Shown: positions 8,565 through 17,447, counted from the stretch's first letter. The stretch is DNA of 64,000 bases from an uncultured Parabacteroides sp. (GCA_944325345.1 CALUZV010000003.1:62001-126000), one strand, 5' to 3'. Numbers and translations: made by a program. Notes: a model not told the origin generated them from the sequence alone.

Positions 8565-9749
8565 TTGAAAGCGTTAAGGAATTATCTCAACAAGATTAAA
8601 CCTAACTTCGAGGAAGGTGGAAAGCTGGCGATGTTCCGTTCTGTGTTTGAAGGCTTCGAATCATTCTTGTATGTTCCGAATGCAACCTCAAAGACAGGCG
8701 TACATATTCATGACAGCATCGATTCAAAGCGAACAATGACTGTGGTTATCATCGCTTTGCTGCCGGCTTTACTTTTTGGTATGTACAATGTCGGTTATCA
8801 ACATAACCTTGCGATTGGCGCAAATCCGGGATTCTGGATGACATTTATCTATGGTTTCTTGGCCGTGTTGCCCAAGATTATCGTTTCGTATGTAGTAGGT
8901 CTGGGAATTGAGTTTACAGTAGCTCAGTGGAAGAAGGAAGAAATCCAGGAAGGTTTCTTGGTATCCGGTATTCTTATTCCGATGATTGTGCCGGTCGATA
9001 CACCGCTGTGGATGATTGCAGTAGCTACGGCATTTGCAGTAATCTTCGCGAAGGAAGTATTCGGAGGTACGGGTTATAATATATTTAATGTAGCGTTGGT
9101 AACGCGTGCGTTCTTGTTCTTCGCTTATCCGACAGCCATGTCGGGCGACCAAGTATGGGTACGCACAGCTGATACTTTCGGAATGGGCGCAGGCCAGGTA
9201 GTCGATGGCTTCTCGGCAGCAACACCGCTGGGTATTGCAAAAGTGGCAGAGACTTCGACGGTAGAATTCCCGTGGAGCTTTGAGGATATGGTCATTGGTT
9301 TCATTCCGGGTTCTATTGGTGAGACAAGCGTGATTGCAATCGCTATTGGTGCTATTATTCTTTTGGTTACAAACATTGCAAGCTGGAAGACAATGTTCTC
9401 TGTCTTTGTAGGCGGTGCTCTGATGGCATTAATCTTCAATGTTGCAGGACCGGATACGGCAACAGCTCAGATGCCTTGGTACGAACATTTGGCATTGGGC
9501 GGATTTGCATTCGGTGCCGTGTTTATGGCAACAGACCCGGTTACTTCAGCCCGCACGGAAACAGGTAAATATATCTACGGTTTGTTAGTCGGAGCAATGG
9601 CTATCATTATCCGTGTATTGAACCCTGGTTATCCAGAAGGTATGATGTTGGCAATCTTGTTGATGAACGTATTTGCTCCGCTGATTGACTACTATGTAGT
9701 AGAAGCAAATATCAAGCAACGTTTGAATCGTGTTAAATTGAATAAATAA
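8565..9749 (+). CDS. nqrB: Na+-translocating NADH:quinone reductase subunit B
   Basis: The 394-residue integral membrane subunit carries a covalent FMN. The motif DGFSAATPLG places the FMN-bearing threonine at about residue 220 (the S-x-x-T pattern of the family). The start is a TTG at 8565; no in-frame ATG lies upstream, and MKALRNYLNKIKPNFEEGGK after it is the expected NqrB N-terminus, so the rare start is well supported. It lies 21 bases after nqrA. The protein has about ten hydrophobic segments; with NqrD and NqrE it forms the Na+ path. Confidence 0.97.
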   Translation: MKALRNYLNKIKPNFEEGGKLAMFRSVFEGFESFLYVPNATSKTGVHIHDSIDSKRTMTVVIIALLPALLFGMYNVGYQHNLAIGANPGFWMTFIYGFLAVLPKIIVSYVVGLGIEFTVAQWKKEEIQEGFLVSGILIPMIVPVDTPLWMIAVATAFAVIFAKEVFGGTGYNIFNVALVTRAFLFFAYPTAMSGDQVWVRTADTFGMGAGQVVDGFSAATPLGIAKVAETSTVEFPWSFEDMVIGFIPGSIGETSVIAIAIGAIILLVTNIASWKTMFSVFVGGALMALIFNVAGPDTATAQMPWYEHLALGGFAFGAVFMATDPVTSARTETGKYIYGLLVGAMAIIIRVLNPGYPEGMMLAILLMNVFAPLIDYYVVEANIKQRLNRVKLNK

Positions 9750-9757
9750 AGAGGAAT

Positions 9758-10567
9758 ATGGCTACAAAGAAATTTAGATGTAAAGTATGTGGCTATGTCC
9801 ACGAAGGTGATAAGGCACCGGAAAAGTGTCCGGTATGTCAAGCTCCGGCTTCTGAATTTGAAGAAATCACGGAAGGTGGGGCTCCTGCAAAGAAAGGTGT
9901 AGATAGAAACAGCAACGCTTATACGATTATCTATTCAGCCGTTATGGTGATCTTAGTCGCTGTAGGTTTGGCTGCTACTTCTCAAGCATTGAGACCTCTC
10001 CAGAAGCAGAATGAAGATAACGATAAGCGTCAGCAGATACTTCGTTCTATTAATGTAACAGTTCCGGCTAACGAAGCCGAAGCAAAGTACAACGAGCTGA
10101 TTACAGATGCTTTCCTGATTAACGAGAATGGCGAAAAGGTTGGTGATGCCACTGAAGCTTTCGTCGGTGAAAAAGAAGGTTTCCCTGTTTTTGTTGCAAC
10201 GATAGATGGACAAACCAAGTACATCATGGCATTAAATGGTACAGGTTTGTGGGGACCGCTGTGGGGTTATCTCTCTGTTAATGATGACAAGAATACCGTT
10301 TATGGTGCGGATTTTAGCCATCAAGGTGAAACTCCGGGTCTGGGTGCCGAGATTGCTACTCCGTCATTTAGCCACCGTTTCCAAGGCAAACATATCTTTA
10401 TGGATGGTGCATTGAAGTCCATCGCGATTGTTAAGCCTGGAAAGACTGCCGAAGGTCAGGACTACGTCGATGGTATTTCTGGTGGTACAATTACAAGTCA
10501 GGGTGTCAATAACATGATTCATGACAGCTTGATGCGTTATGAGAAATTTTTAACTTCTAATCAGTAA
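9758..10567 (+). CDS. nqrC: NQR subunit C with an N-terminal rubredoxin-like domain
   Basis: The protein has 269 residues. Residues 1-37 form a rubredoxin/rubrerythrin-type zinc ribbon with two CxxC pairs (CKVCGYVHEG and CPVCQAP). A linker and one transmembrane helix (about residues 52-70) follow, and then the usual NqrC periplasmic domain. The FMN-attachment motif SGGTITS puts the acceptor threonine at about residue 244. Classical NqrC begins directly at the membrane helix, so the metal site is an addition on the cytoplasmic side, where it could bind iron or zinc and take part in electron entry. It sits 8 bases after nqrB and 4 bases before nqrD. Confidence 0.95.
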   Translation: MATKKFRCKVCGYVHEGDKAPEKCPVCQAPASEFEEITEGGAPAKKGVDRNSNAYTIIYSAVMVILVAVGLAATSQALRPLQKQNEDNDKRQQILRSINVTVPANEAEAKYNELITDAFLINENGEKVGDATEAFVGEKEGFPVFVATIDGQTKYIMALNGTGLWGPLWGYLSVNDDKNTVYGADFSHQGETPGLGAEIATPSFSHRFQGKHIFMDGALKSIAIVKPGKTAEGQDYVDGISGGTITSQGVNNMIHDSLMRYEKFLTSNQ

Positions 10568-10571
10568 GAAC

Positions 10572-11201
10572 ATGGGATTGTTATCTAATAAAAATAAAGA
10601 AGTATTAGTCGGCCCGTTGAGCATCAATAACCCGGTGATTGTACAGATGCTGGGTATTTGCTCTGCCTTGGGTGTAACTTCGAAATTGGAACCGGCATTG
10701 GTGATGGGCCTCTCTGTAACAGCCGTCGTTGCTTTTGCCAATGTGATTATTTCTCTTTTGCGTAATACGATTCCGAACCGTATCCGTATCATCGTTCAGT
10801 TGGTGGTGGTTGCTGCTTTGGTAACTATTGCGAGTGAGATTTTGAAAGCATACGCTTACGATGTGAACAAGCAGTTGTCGGTCTTTGTGGGCTTGATTAT
10901 CACGAACTGTATCTTGATGGGTCGTTTGGAAGCCTTCGCTTTGGGTAATGGTCCGTGGGAATCATTCCTTGATGGTGTAGGTAATGGTCTTGGTTATGCA
11001 ATTATCCTTATCATTGTAGGTTTCTTCCGCGAATTGTTCGGCTCTGGTACCTTGTTTGGCGTCCAGGTTATCCCGCAGGCATTCTATGACCTTGGTTATG
11101 TCAATAACGGTTTGGTCATCTTGCCTCCGATGGCACTGTTCGTCATTGCCGTGATTGTTTGGATTCATCGTGCTCGTAACAAAGAGCTTCAGGAAAACTA
11201 A
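10572..11201 (+). CDS. nqrD: Na+-translocating NADH:quinone reductase subunit D
   Basis: The 209-residue membrane subunit has six hydrophobic helices. It is homologous to RnfE and, with NqrE, forms a pseudo-symmetric pair holding the intramembrane [2Fe-2S] centre. The family cysteine contexts are visible as MLGICSALGVTSKLEPAL and ITNCILMGRLEAFA. Its length is normal. It sits 4 bases after nqrC and 23 bases before nqrE, inside the operon. The conserved NGPWESFLDGVGNGLGY block supports NqrD rather than an Rnf subunit. Confidence 0.97.
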   Translation: MGLLSNKNKEVLVGPLSINNPVIVQMLGICSALGVTSKLEPALVMGLSVTAVVAFANVIISLLRNTIPNRIRIIVQLVVVAALVTIASEILKAYAYDVNKQLSVFVGLIITNCILMGRLEAFALGNGPWESFLDGVGNGLGYAIILIIVGFFRELFGSGTLFGVQVIPQAFYDLGYVNNGLVILPPMALFVIAVIVWIHRARNKELQEN

Positions 11202-11224
11202 TAACCATTTAAAAATCGAAAAGA

Positions 11225-11842
11225 ATGGAACAAGCATTAAGTACATTTGTCCGCTCCATCTTTGTGGACAATATGATTTTCGCTTACTACCTGGGTATGT
11301 GTTCTTTCTTGGCAGTATCCAAGAATGTGAAGACAGCCACGGGTCTGGGCATTGCCGTAACCTTTATCTTGGTTTGCACATTGCCTATCAACTATATGCT
11401 GGAAAATTATGTATTGAAGGAAGGCGCTCTTTCTTGGTTAGGTCCGCAGTTTGCTGACGTAAACTTGAGCTTCCTTGCCTTTATCCTCTTTATTGCTATC
11501 ATTGCCGCCTTCACACAGTTGGTTGAAATGGTAGTCGAGAAGTTTTCTCCGTCTTTATACGCTTCGCTGGGTATCTTCTTACCGTTGATTGCCGTGAACT
11601 GCGCCATCTTAGGTGGTTCTTTGTTCATGCAGCAGAAGGCTTTCCCGAATGTAGGTGTAGCTACGGTTTACGGCTTGGGTTCAGGTCTCGGTTGGATGCT
11701 GGCCATCGTCGGGATGGCGGCTATTCGCGAGAAGTTGGCCTATTCAGATATTCCTAAGCCATTGAGAGGTCTTGGTATTTCCTTTATCATCACCGGTCTG
11801 ATGGGTATGGCATTTATGTGCTTCTCGGGTTTGAAGATTTAA
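11225..11842 (+). CDS. nqrE: Na+-translocating NADH:quinone reductase subunit E
   Basis: The 205-residue membrane subunit is paired with NqrD. The N-terminal FVRSIFVDNMIFAYYLGMCS and the mid-protein VNCAILGGSLFMQQK blocks carry the cysteines expected to coordinate the intramembrane iron-sulfur centre. Six transmembrane helices and a length typical of NqrE make the assignment firm. It is followed 28 bases later by nqrF. A YSDIPKPLRGLGISFI stretch near the C-terminus is also family-typical. Confidence 0.97.
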   Translation: MEQALSTFVRSIFVDNMIFAYYLGMCSFLAVSKNVKTATGLGIAVTFILVCTLPINYMLENYVLKEGALSWLGPQFADVNLSFLAFILFIAIIAAFTQLVEMVVEKFSPSLYASLGIFLPLIAVNCAILGGSLFMQQKAFPNVGVATVYGLGSGLGWMLAIVGMAAIREKLAYSDIPKPLRGLGISFIITGLMGMAFMCFSGLKI

Positions 11843-11870
11843 GTTTAACGCATTAAAGATTATTTGAAAT

Positions 11871-13157
11871 ATGACTTTATTAATGTCGGGCGGACTGACA
11901 ATCATCGCGGGTACCATTGTATTCCTCGTTGTTACAATGATATTGGTTGGTGCATTGCTGTACGCCAAAGCAAAATTGATTCCGTCAGGCAATGTCAAGC
12001 TGACGGTTAATGGAGAAAAGGTTATTGAAACACCGATGGGTGGTACCTTGCTGGGTGCCTTGCAGAGCGGAGGTGTCTTCTTGTCTTCTGCCTGCGGTGG
12101 TGGAGGTAAATGCGGTCAGTGCCGTGCTCAGGTTATGGAGGGCGGTGGCGAAATCCTGCCGACCGAAAAGGTTTTCTTCTCTCGCAAACAGCAGAAAGAC
12201 CACTGGCGTCTGGCTTGCCAAACCAAGGTGAAGGAAGATATGCAAATCAAGGTTCCGGAAGAAGTCCTTGGCGTAAAGGAATGGGAGTGCGAGGTTATCT
12301 CGAACAAGAACGTCGCTACCTTCATCAAGGAATTCATCGTTGCGTTGCCTAAGGGCGAGCACATGGACTTCATCCCGGGTTCTTACGCCCAGATTAAGAT
12401 TCCGAAATACTCGATGGACTATGACAAGGATATCGATAAGAGCATGATTGGCGACGAATACTTGCCGGCTTGGCAAAAATTCGGCCTCTTCGGTTTGAAG
12501 TGCCATAACGACGAGCCTACTATCCGTGCTTATTCTATGGCTAACTATCCGGCAGAAGGCGACCGCATCATGTTGACTGTCCGTATCGCTACTCCGCCGT
12601 TCAAGCCGAAACCTCAGGTTGGTTTCCAGGATGTCATGCCGGGTATCGCTTCTTCGTATATCTTTACCTTGAAGCCGGGCGACAAAGTAATCATGAGTGG
12701 TCCTTACGGCGACTTCCATCCGATCTTCGACTCCAAACGAGAGATGATGTGGATTGGTGGTGGTGCTGGTATGGCTCCGTTGCGTGCGCAAATCATGCAC
12801 ATGATGAAGACTTTGCATACTACAGACCGCAAGATGTCTTACTTCTACGGTGCTCGTGCCCTGAACGAAGTCTTCTACCTGAACGACTTCCTCGAATTGG
12901 AGAAAGAGTTCCCGAACTTTACCTTCCACTTGGCGCTTGACCGTCCTGACCCTGCTGCCGATGCTGCTGGTGTTAAATATACTCCGGGATTCGTTCATCA
13001 GGTTATCTACAACACATACCTGAAAGATCATGAAGCTCCGGAAGATATCGAATACTACATGTGTGGTCCGGGTCCGATGTCGAAAGCCGTCGAAGGTATG
13101 CTTGACAGCCTTGGCGTTCCGATGGAAATGTTACACTTCGATAATTTTGGAGGCTAA
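11871..13157 (+). CDS. nqrF: Na+-translocating NADH:quinone reductase subunit F
   Basis: The 428-residue NADH-oxidising subunit has one N-terminal transmembrane helix (about residues 5-27) and a ferredoxin-type domain with [2Fe-2S] ligands C75, C81, C84 and C116 (SACGGGGKCGQC then LACQ). A ferredoxin-NADP reductase-like FAD/NADH module follows: RAYSMANYPAEG is the FAD-binding RxYSxxN motif, GGGAGMAPLR is the NADH-binding loop, and the C-terminus ends DNFGG. The protein injects electrons into the pump. It is the last gene of the operon and is followed by a clear terminator. Confidence 0.97.
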   Translation: MTLLMSGGLTIIAGTIVFLVVTMILVGALLYAKAKLIPSGNVKLTVNGEKVIETPMGGTLLGALQSGGVFLSSACGGGGKCGQCRAQVMEGGGEILPTEKVFFSRKQQKDHWRLACQTKVKEDMQIKVPEEVLGVKEWECEVISNKNVATFIKEFIVALPKGEHMDFIPGSYAQIKIPKYSMDYDKDIDKSMIGDEYLPAWQKFGLFGLKCHNDEPTIRAYSMANYPAEGDRIMLTVRIATPPFKPKPQVGFQDVMPGIASSYIFTLKPGDKVIMSGPYGDFHPIFDSKREMMWIGGGAGMAPLRAQIMHMMKTLHTTDRKMSYFYGARALNEVFYLNDFLELEKEFPNFTFHLALDRPDPAADAAGVKYTPGFVHQVIYNTYLKDHEAPEDIEYYMCGPGPMSKAVEGMLDSLGVPMEMLHFDNFGG

Positions 13158-13187
13158 GCAATACTCCTTTTTAATGTTGTTAATCAT

Positions 13188-13228
13188 GAGAGCGGCCGGC
13201 AATCCTCCGTCGGTCGCTTCTCTTTTCT
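13188..13228 (+). terminator. Terminator of the nqr operon
   Basis: The stem GAGAGCGGCCG (13188-13198) pairs with CGGTCGCTTCTC (13211-13222) with one wobble and one bulged base. It is followed by TTTTCTTC, 30 bases after the nqrF stop. Confidence 0.8.
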
Positions 13229-13328
13229 TCAGAGAATAGAATTTTATTTTTCAAAAAAACAAAATAATGATGCAGCATTTTCCGTTTTATCTGCATCAAT
13301 CCTCGTAGAAACATAATTGAAAATCGAT

Positions 13329-13532
13329 ATGAAGGGTTTAATCTTATCTTTTTTTGCCGTTTTGTTGGCATATTCGTTGTTCGTGGATGACAAGGCGGAG
13401 ACGGTGGACAAGACTTTGTTGCCGCTCGACTCGGCTATCCAGATGAAAAAGGTGGATGTCTGGCAGGACACGATTCCTCTCACCACCCCCTTGAAAGTCA
13501 TTTCCCCTGTTGCTCGGACTGATGCCGAATAG
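13329..13532 (+). CDS. Small single-span membrane protein, unknown
   Basis: The 67-residue protein has one N-terminal hydrophobic helix (LILSFFAVLLAYSLFV) that could be an uncleaved anchor, followed by a polar tail rich in D, T and P. I chose the ATG at 13329, which follows an A-rich leader, over the TTG 12 bases upstream. I do not recognise a family. It sits alone between the nqr terminator and a bidirectional terminator, so it is probably monocistronic. It is a real gene candidate because the frame is intact and the protein has an anchor-plus-domain layout, but it could still be spurious. Confidence 0.5.
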   Translation: MKGLILSFFAVLLAYSLFVDDKAETVDKTLLPLDSAIQMKKVDVWQDTIPLTTPLKVISPVARTDAE

Positions 13533-13570
13533 CATGAAACAAGAAAAGATACCTGTACGAAGCTGCAAAT

Positions 13571-13607
13571 AGCCCTTGCTTCCCGAGGAGCAAGGGTTAT
13601 TTTTTTG
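13571..13607. terminator. Bidirectional terminator
   Basis: CCCTTGCT (13573-13580) pairs with AGCAAGGG (13589-13596) and is followed by TTATTTTTTTG. The left flank is A/T-rich as well. It separates the convergent small membrane protein gene and the HsdR-N-like gene, ending 2 bases from the latter's stop codon. Confidence 0.85.
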
Positions 13608-13608
13608 C

Positions 13609-14073
13609 CTATTCACCAGCACCTTCCAGCACCTCGTATGTCGGTATTTCTTCCAGAAAATGATAACGCCCCTCGGTATAGTCCACCCGGCAACAGATAT
13701 GGCGGAGCCCGTTACTGAGCATCAGGAAGGGTACATGAAGCACCATGTTGTAGCGCGCCACCTGTTCGAAGACGCTTTGCGTCAGCTCGACGTGCGGCGC
13801 CTTGTATTCGGCAATCGCGAGCGGCCGGAGGTAGCGGTCATAGACCACTGTGTCGCACCGTTTTTCCGTATTATTCAGGCGTATGCTCACTTCGTTGGCC
13901 ACGAGCGATTGCGGATACCCCCGATAGACCACGAGGTAGTTCACGAAATGCTGCCTCACCCATTCCTCGGGGGTGATGGCCACAAATTTCTGCCGCGAGG
14001 CATCGAAAATATAGTGTTTCCCCTTTATTTCTTTTATCCGTGGGGAAAATGCGGGTAGAGAAAGTTTGCTCAT
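13609..14073 (-). CDS. HsdR N-terminal-like (HSDR_N_2) nuclease-fold protein
   Basis: The 154-residue stand-alone protein resembles the N-terminal nuclease-fold domain of type I restriction subunits. The visible core is D-x(10)-E-x-K-like: CDTVVYDRYLRPLAIAEYKAP, which matches the PD-(D/E)XK layout (D, then E-Y-K). No helicase or methylase part is present. Such short proteins are common housekeeping-located genes in Bacteroidota and are probably not restriction enzymes on their own. The start MSKLSLPAFSPRI at 14073 was chosen over a longer frame that runs into the repeat array. It is convergent with the small membrane protein gene and divergent from amn. Confidence 0.75.
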   Translation of the reverse strand: MSKLSLPAFSPRIKEIKGKHYIFDASRQKFVAITPEEWVRQHFVNYLVVYRGYPQSLVANEVSIRLNNTEKRCDTVVYDRYLRPLAIAEYKAPHVELTQSVFEQVARYNMVLHVPFLMLSNGLRHICCRVDYTEGRYHFLEEIPTYEVLEGAGE

Positions 14074-14104
14074 CTTCAAGAGGTGTAAAAACGGGGCAAA
14101 GTTA

Positions 14105-14311
14105 GCACTAAAAATTTTCCGGAAGCACAATTTCACCCCTGCATCGGTGCTTACTTTTTTGCGGAAGCCCTATTGACGATGTTTTTTGTGCTTACTTTTT
14201 TCCGGAAGCCCAATTTCACCCCTGCATCAGTGCTTACTTTTTTCCGGAAGCTCTATCGACGATGTTTTTTGTGCTAAAAATTTTCCGGAAGCCCTATCGA
14301 CGATATTTTTG
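14105..14311. repeat. Five 40-44-bp units in two alternating flavours
   Basis: Every unit has a hairpin core TTTTTTCCGGAAGC (or TTTTCCGGAAGC). One flavour ends in CAATTTCACCCCTGCATCRGT and the other in CTATYGACGATGTTTTTTGT. The units measure about 44, 41, 42, 41 and 40 bases. The array fills most of the 275-base divergent gap between the HsdR-N-like gene and amn. The first units abut the leftward gene's promoter region. No gene is seen inside. Confidence 0.85.
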
Positions 14312-14321
14312 CGCTTTTCCG

Positions 14322-14330
14322 TATCTTTGG
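14322..14330 (+). promoter_or_regulatory. -7 element upstream of amn
   Basis: TATCTTTGG fits TAnnTTTG and lies 19 bases before the amn ATG. The -33 half is not convincing. It directly follows the last repeat unit. Confidence 0.5.
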
Positions 14331-14348
14331 CAAAAGAAAAATTAAGAT

Positions 14349-15125
14349 ATGAAGACTAAGCAAGAAATTGTAGAGAACTGGCTCCCGCGCTATACGGAGC
14401 GTCGGCTGGAGGATTTCACCCAACACATCCTCTTGACGAACTTCACGAAATATGTGGAACTGTTTGCCGAGCACTTCGGCGTGCCCGTCCTCGGCCTGAA
14501 GGCCACGATGCCCAACGCGGCGGCAGAAGGAATCACCATCATCAACTTCGGCATGGGCAGTGCGAACGCCGCGACCATCATGGACCTCCTCTCGGCCATC
14601 GCGCCGAAGGCCGTGCTCTTCCTCGGAAAGTGCGGTGGCATCAAGCCGACCATCGAGCTGGGCGATTACCTGGTGCCCATAGCCGCGATACGTGGCGAAG
14701 GGACGTCGGACGAATATCTGCCGCCCGAGGTGCCCTCGCTGCCGGCGTTTTCGATGCTGCGCGCCATCTCGTCGGCCATCCGCGACCACGGGAAGGACTA
14801 CTGGACGGGGACGGTTTATACGACGAACCGGCGGGTCTGGGAATATGATAATGATTTCAAAGAATATTTGGTTGCGACCCATGCCACGGGGGTGGATATG
14901 GAAACAGCGACACTTTTGACGGCGGGCTTTGCCAATCATATTCCTACCGGCGCATTATTAATGATTTCGGATAAGCCGATGGAAGAAGAAGGAATAAAAA
15001 CAGAGGCGTCCGACAAAGAAGTTACGCGTCTTTTTGTAAAAGAACATGTATTGCTCGGCATTGAATCGTTGAAACAAATCATTAATGAAAAGAAAACCGT
15101 CCAGCATATTCGTTTCAGCTGGTAA
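14349..15125 (+). CDS. amn: AMP nucleosidase
   Basis: The 258-residue enzyme splits AMP into adenine and ribose 5-phosphate, balancing adenine nucleotide levels. It has the purine nucleoside phosphorylase/nucleosidase fold: FGMGSANAATIMDLL (phosphate-binding region), LFLGKCGGIKP (the GxxGG turn) and GVDMETATLLTAGF, which holds the catalytic-region VDMET motif. The short Bacteroidota form lacks the N-terminal regulatory domain of the enterobacterial enzyme (about 480 residues), so the length is as expected for this group. It is followed 16 bases later by holA, a common pairing in Bacteroidales. Confidence 0.92.
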   Translation: MKTKQEIVENWLPRYTERRLEDFTQHILLTNFTKYVELFAEHFGVPVLGLKATMPNAAAEGITIINFGMGSANAATIMDLLSAIAPKAVLFLGKCGGIKPTIELGDYLVPIAAIRGEGTSDEYLPPEVPSLPAFSMLRAISSAIRDHGKDYWTGTVYTTNRRVWEYDNDFKEYLVATHATGVDMETATLLTAGFANHIPTGALLMISDKPMEEEGIKTEASDKEVTRLFVKEHVLLGIESLKQIINEKKTVQHIRFSW

Positions 15126-15141
15126 GTAAACGAAAAATGAT

Positions 15142-16167
15142 ATGGCAAAAAAAGAATATACGTTTGATGAAATATGCCGCGATATAAAAGCGAAACATTT
15201 TGCGCCTATTTATGTTTTGATGGGCGAAGAACCATTCTTTATTGATAAGATTACGGATTTATTATTGGAGAATGTGCTGGAAGAATCGGAAAGGGATTTC
15301 AATCAACTGATATTTTACGGGGCGGATACCGACGGGATACAAATACTAAATGCGGCCCGGCGCTTCCCGATGATGTCGCGCTATCAATTGGTGGTGGTCC
15401 GCGAGGCGCAATTAATCCGCGATATCGAAATCCTTTCGAATTATGCCAAGCAGCCGCTGGAATCGACTGTCCTTGTCATAAATTATAAATACAAGACCCT
15501 CGACAGACGGAAAACATTGGCGGCGGCGGTCGATAAAAACGGCGTGTTGTTTGAATCGAAAAAGGTTCCCGATTATAAAATGCCCGCTTTTATTACATCT
15601 ATCCTGCAACAGCGCTCCCTGGGAATAGAGCCAAAAGCCGCGCAAATGCTTTCAGATTTCCTGGGAAACGATTTAAATCGCTTGGATAAGGAATTAGATA
15701 AACTGGCAATAATAATGCCGGAGAAAGGCTTAAAACGCGTTACGCCGGAGCTGGTAGAGGAAAATATCGGCATCAGCAAAGAGTATAATAATTTCGAATT
15801 GGTAAAAGCCCTATCGGTACGGGATGTTTTAAAAGCAAACCGAATCATTTATTATTTTGAAAAGAATCCGAAAAACAATCCAATTCAAGTAACGCTGCCG
15901 GTCTTATTCAATTATTTTTCCAATCTATTGATTTGTTATTATACGAAAGACCGGTCGGAAGCTGGAATCATGGCAGCACTGGGTTTGCGTGCTTCTTTCC
16001 AAGTCCGAGACTATTTGACGGGGATGCGCAATTATTCCGCCATGAAAGTATTCAACATCATCCACGAAATCCGCATGGCCGATGCCCATTCAAAGGGCCT
16101 CGACGTAACCGCGCCCGACGATGGAGAAATCCTAAAGGAATTACTCTACAAAATCCTGCACGGCTGA
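15142..16167 (+). CDS. holA: DNA polymerase III subunit delta
   Basis: The 341-residue clamp-loader subunit opens the beta sliding clamp. The N-terminal domain contains PIYVLMGEEPFFIDKITDLL, matching the HolA signature (YLLxGEExxLI). The middle has DFLGNDLNRLDKELDKLAII, and the C-terminal collar domain has FQVRDYLTGMRNYS. The length is typical. It probably shares the amn transcript and is followed by a long-armed terminator. Nothing unusual is seen. Confidence 0.93.
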   Translation: MAKKEYTFDEICRDIKAKHFAPIYVLMGEEPFFIDKITDLLLENVLEESERDFNQLIFYGADTDGIQILNAARRFPMMSRYQLVVVREAQLIRDIEILSNYAKQPLESTVLVINYKYKTLDRRKTLAAAVDKNGVLFESKKVPDYKMPAFITSILQQRSLGIEPKAAQMLSDFLGNDLNRLDKELDKLAIIMPEKGLKRVTPELVEENIGISKEYNNFELVKALSVRDVLKANRIIYYFEKNPKNNPIQVTLPVLFNYFSNLLICYYTKDRSEAGIMAALGLRASFQVRDYLTGMRNYSAMKVFNIIHEIRMADAHSKGLDVTAPDDGEILKELLYKILHG

Positions 16168-16190
16168 AAAAATCCGGACATAAAGCCACG

Positions 16191-16252
16191 GAGGGCTGTC
16201 TCCCGAAAACTCGCACAGAAGCGGGAATAGGGAAACAGCCCTCTTTCTTTTT
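16191..16252 (+). terminator. Terminator of amn-holA
   Basis: GAGGGCTGT (16191-16199) pairs with ACAGCCCTC (16235-16243), with a second inner stem (CTCCCG with CGGGA). A TTTCTTTTT run follows. It lies 23 bases after the holA stop. Confidence 0.8.
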
Positions 16253-16871
16253 ATACACAACGATTTAAGCAAATCTAAAGTCCGGGAGAATCGAAAATTT
16301 GAGGGCAGACGGGCCGTTGTTCACAAAAATCCCCAAAAATCCGAGTTTCGATACATCCATAGGAGAAGCGGTAAGTTTCCAAAAATATATTGGTGTCAAG
16401 ATGTCATAGTGCCCCTCCGAAATTTTATCAGCCGTGTTCATTTGTAAACAAAAGAGCGGATATACAAAAGTAACAGCTACATAATAGGTGAAAAGGAGCG
16501 GAGAGGGGAGGGAAGTTGTTATCATGTAGTATCCTAATGTTTACATAAGTCTAATGCAAAACAAAAGTATATTATATACAAATATTACGGGATAAAGATG
16601 TATATCTTTTATGGATATGTTCAATTAGTTCAATAAATTATGCCTAAATGAGAAGTTCGGGCTTTAAGTAGGCTTGGAAGAAACACTACATTCTGTTTAC
16701 TATTGGTATAATTTCTATTATAGAGCTATATAATAGGATTTTGTAACCCAAAATGATGTTTTGCCTTGTTAAAGTCGTTTCTAACCTCGAAAATGCGGTG
16801 TTTACAGATGTATTGCATACAAAAGTATCTCAACTTTGTTATTTTTGTTTGGAACTATTTATAACTATATA
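16253..16871. other. A/T-rich gap without a supported gene
   Basis: About 620 bases between the holA terminator and the XRE promoter. The leftward 86-codon frame at 16265-16525 has no start context or recognisable domain. A -7-like ACAAAAGTA (leftward TACTTTTGT) at 16819-16827 could drive a leftward transcript, but no -33 element is present. I see no tRNA or clear RNA structure. Confidence 0.5.
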
Positions 16872-16903
16872 TTGTATAATTGAAAACTTCGGTTTATCTT
16901 TGT
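16872..16903 (+). promoter_or_regulatory. Bacteroidota-type promoter for the XRE regulator
   Basis: TTG (16872-16874), a 20-base spacer, then TATCTTTGT (16895-16903) match the TTTG-N19/20-TAnnTTTGY promoter well. Transcription would start near 16910, leaving a leader of about 75 bases before the ATG at 16985. Confidence 0.65.
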
Positions 16904-16984
16904 AACAATTTCGGGAAAAGCAAAGATTTTAGCTCGAAACGGACATAATGTCAGACTTATACACCATGTAAACTCTTATATCGG

Positions 16985-17407
16985 ATGAAGGAACGAATTA
17001 TACAGCTCATGGAGCACGAACACTTGAAGCAAGCCCAATTTGCAGAGGCCATCGGCATCCAGCGTGCCGCAATGTCCCATATTATATCGGGACGTAACAA
17101 TGCCAGTTTAGATGTATTGACAAAAATCTTGACCCGCTATCCCGAGGTCTCTCCCGATTGGCTGCTTTTTGGGCAGGGAGCTATGTTTCGCGAGGCTCAA
17201 CCCCAGAATGCGGACAATATTTCGGGCGAATCTTCACTTTTTTCCGAAAATCGGCAGGATTCGGGGCTTGGAATGGTGCAAAATGCGGATAAACCCATAG
17301 AAAAAGAGACAGTTATTACCATAGAGAAGCCAGCAAAGGCGATTTCGAAAATCATGGTCTTCTATTCTGATAGTACCTTTGATACGTTTGTGTTGGAAAA
17401 GAAATGA
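16985..17407 (+). CDS. XRE-family helix-turn-helix regulator
   Basis: The 140-residue protein has an N-terminal Cro/C1-type helix-turn-helix (about residues 5-60). It contains QAQFAEAIGIQRAAMSHIIS as the helix-turn-helix proper, followed by the LDVLTKILTRYPEVSPDWLL closing helix typical of the family. The rest is a polar linker and a short C-terminal strand-rich tail (ISKIMVFYSDSTFDTFVLE) found in Bacteroidales relatives. Its own promoter is directly upstream and pyrK follows in the same direction with a separate -7 element. Targets are unknown. Confidence 0.85.
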   Translation: MKERIIQLMEHEHLKQAQFAEAIGIQRAAMSHIISGRNNASLDVLTKILTRYPEVSPDWLLFGQGAMFREAQPQNADNISGESSLFSENRQDSGLGMVQNADKPIEKETVITIEKPAKAISKIMVFYSDSTFDTFVLEKK

Positions 17408-17438
17408 GGCTTACCGCTCAATATTTCTTGAAATAACG

Positions 17439-17447
17439 TACCTTTGC
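17439..17447 (+). promoter_or_regulatory. -7 element upstream of pyrK
   Basis: TACCTTTGC fits TAnnTTTGY. It lies 38 bases before the chosen pyrK start (17486) and argues against the alternative start at 17444, which would fall inside the promoter. Confidence 0.55.

Noticed and set aside
16265..16525. Leftward 86-codon frame in the A/T-rich gap
   Set aside because: No start context, domain or operon partner; not counted as a gene.
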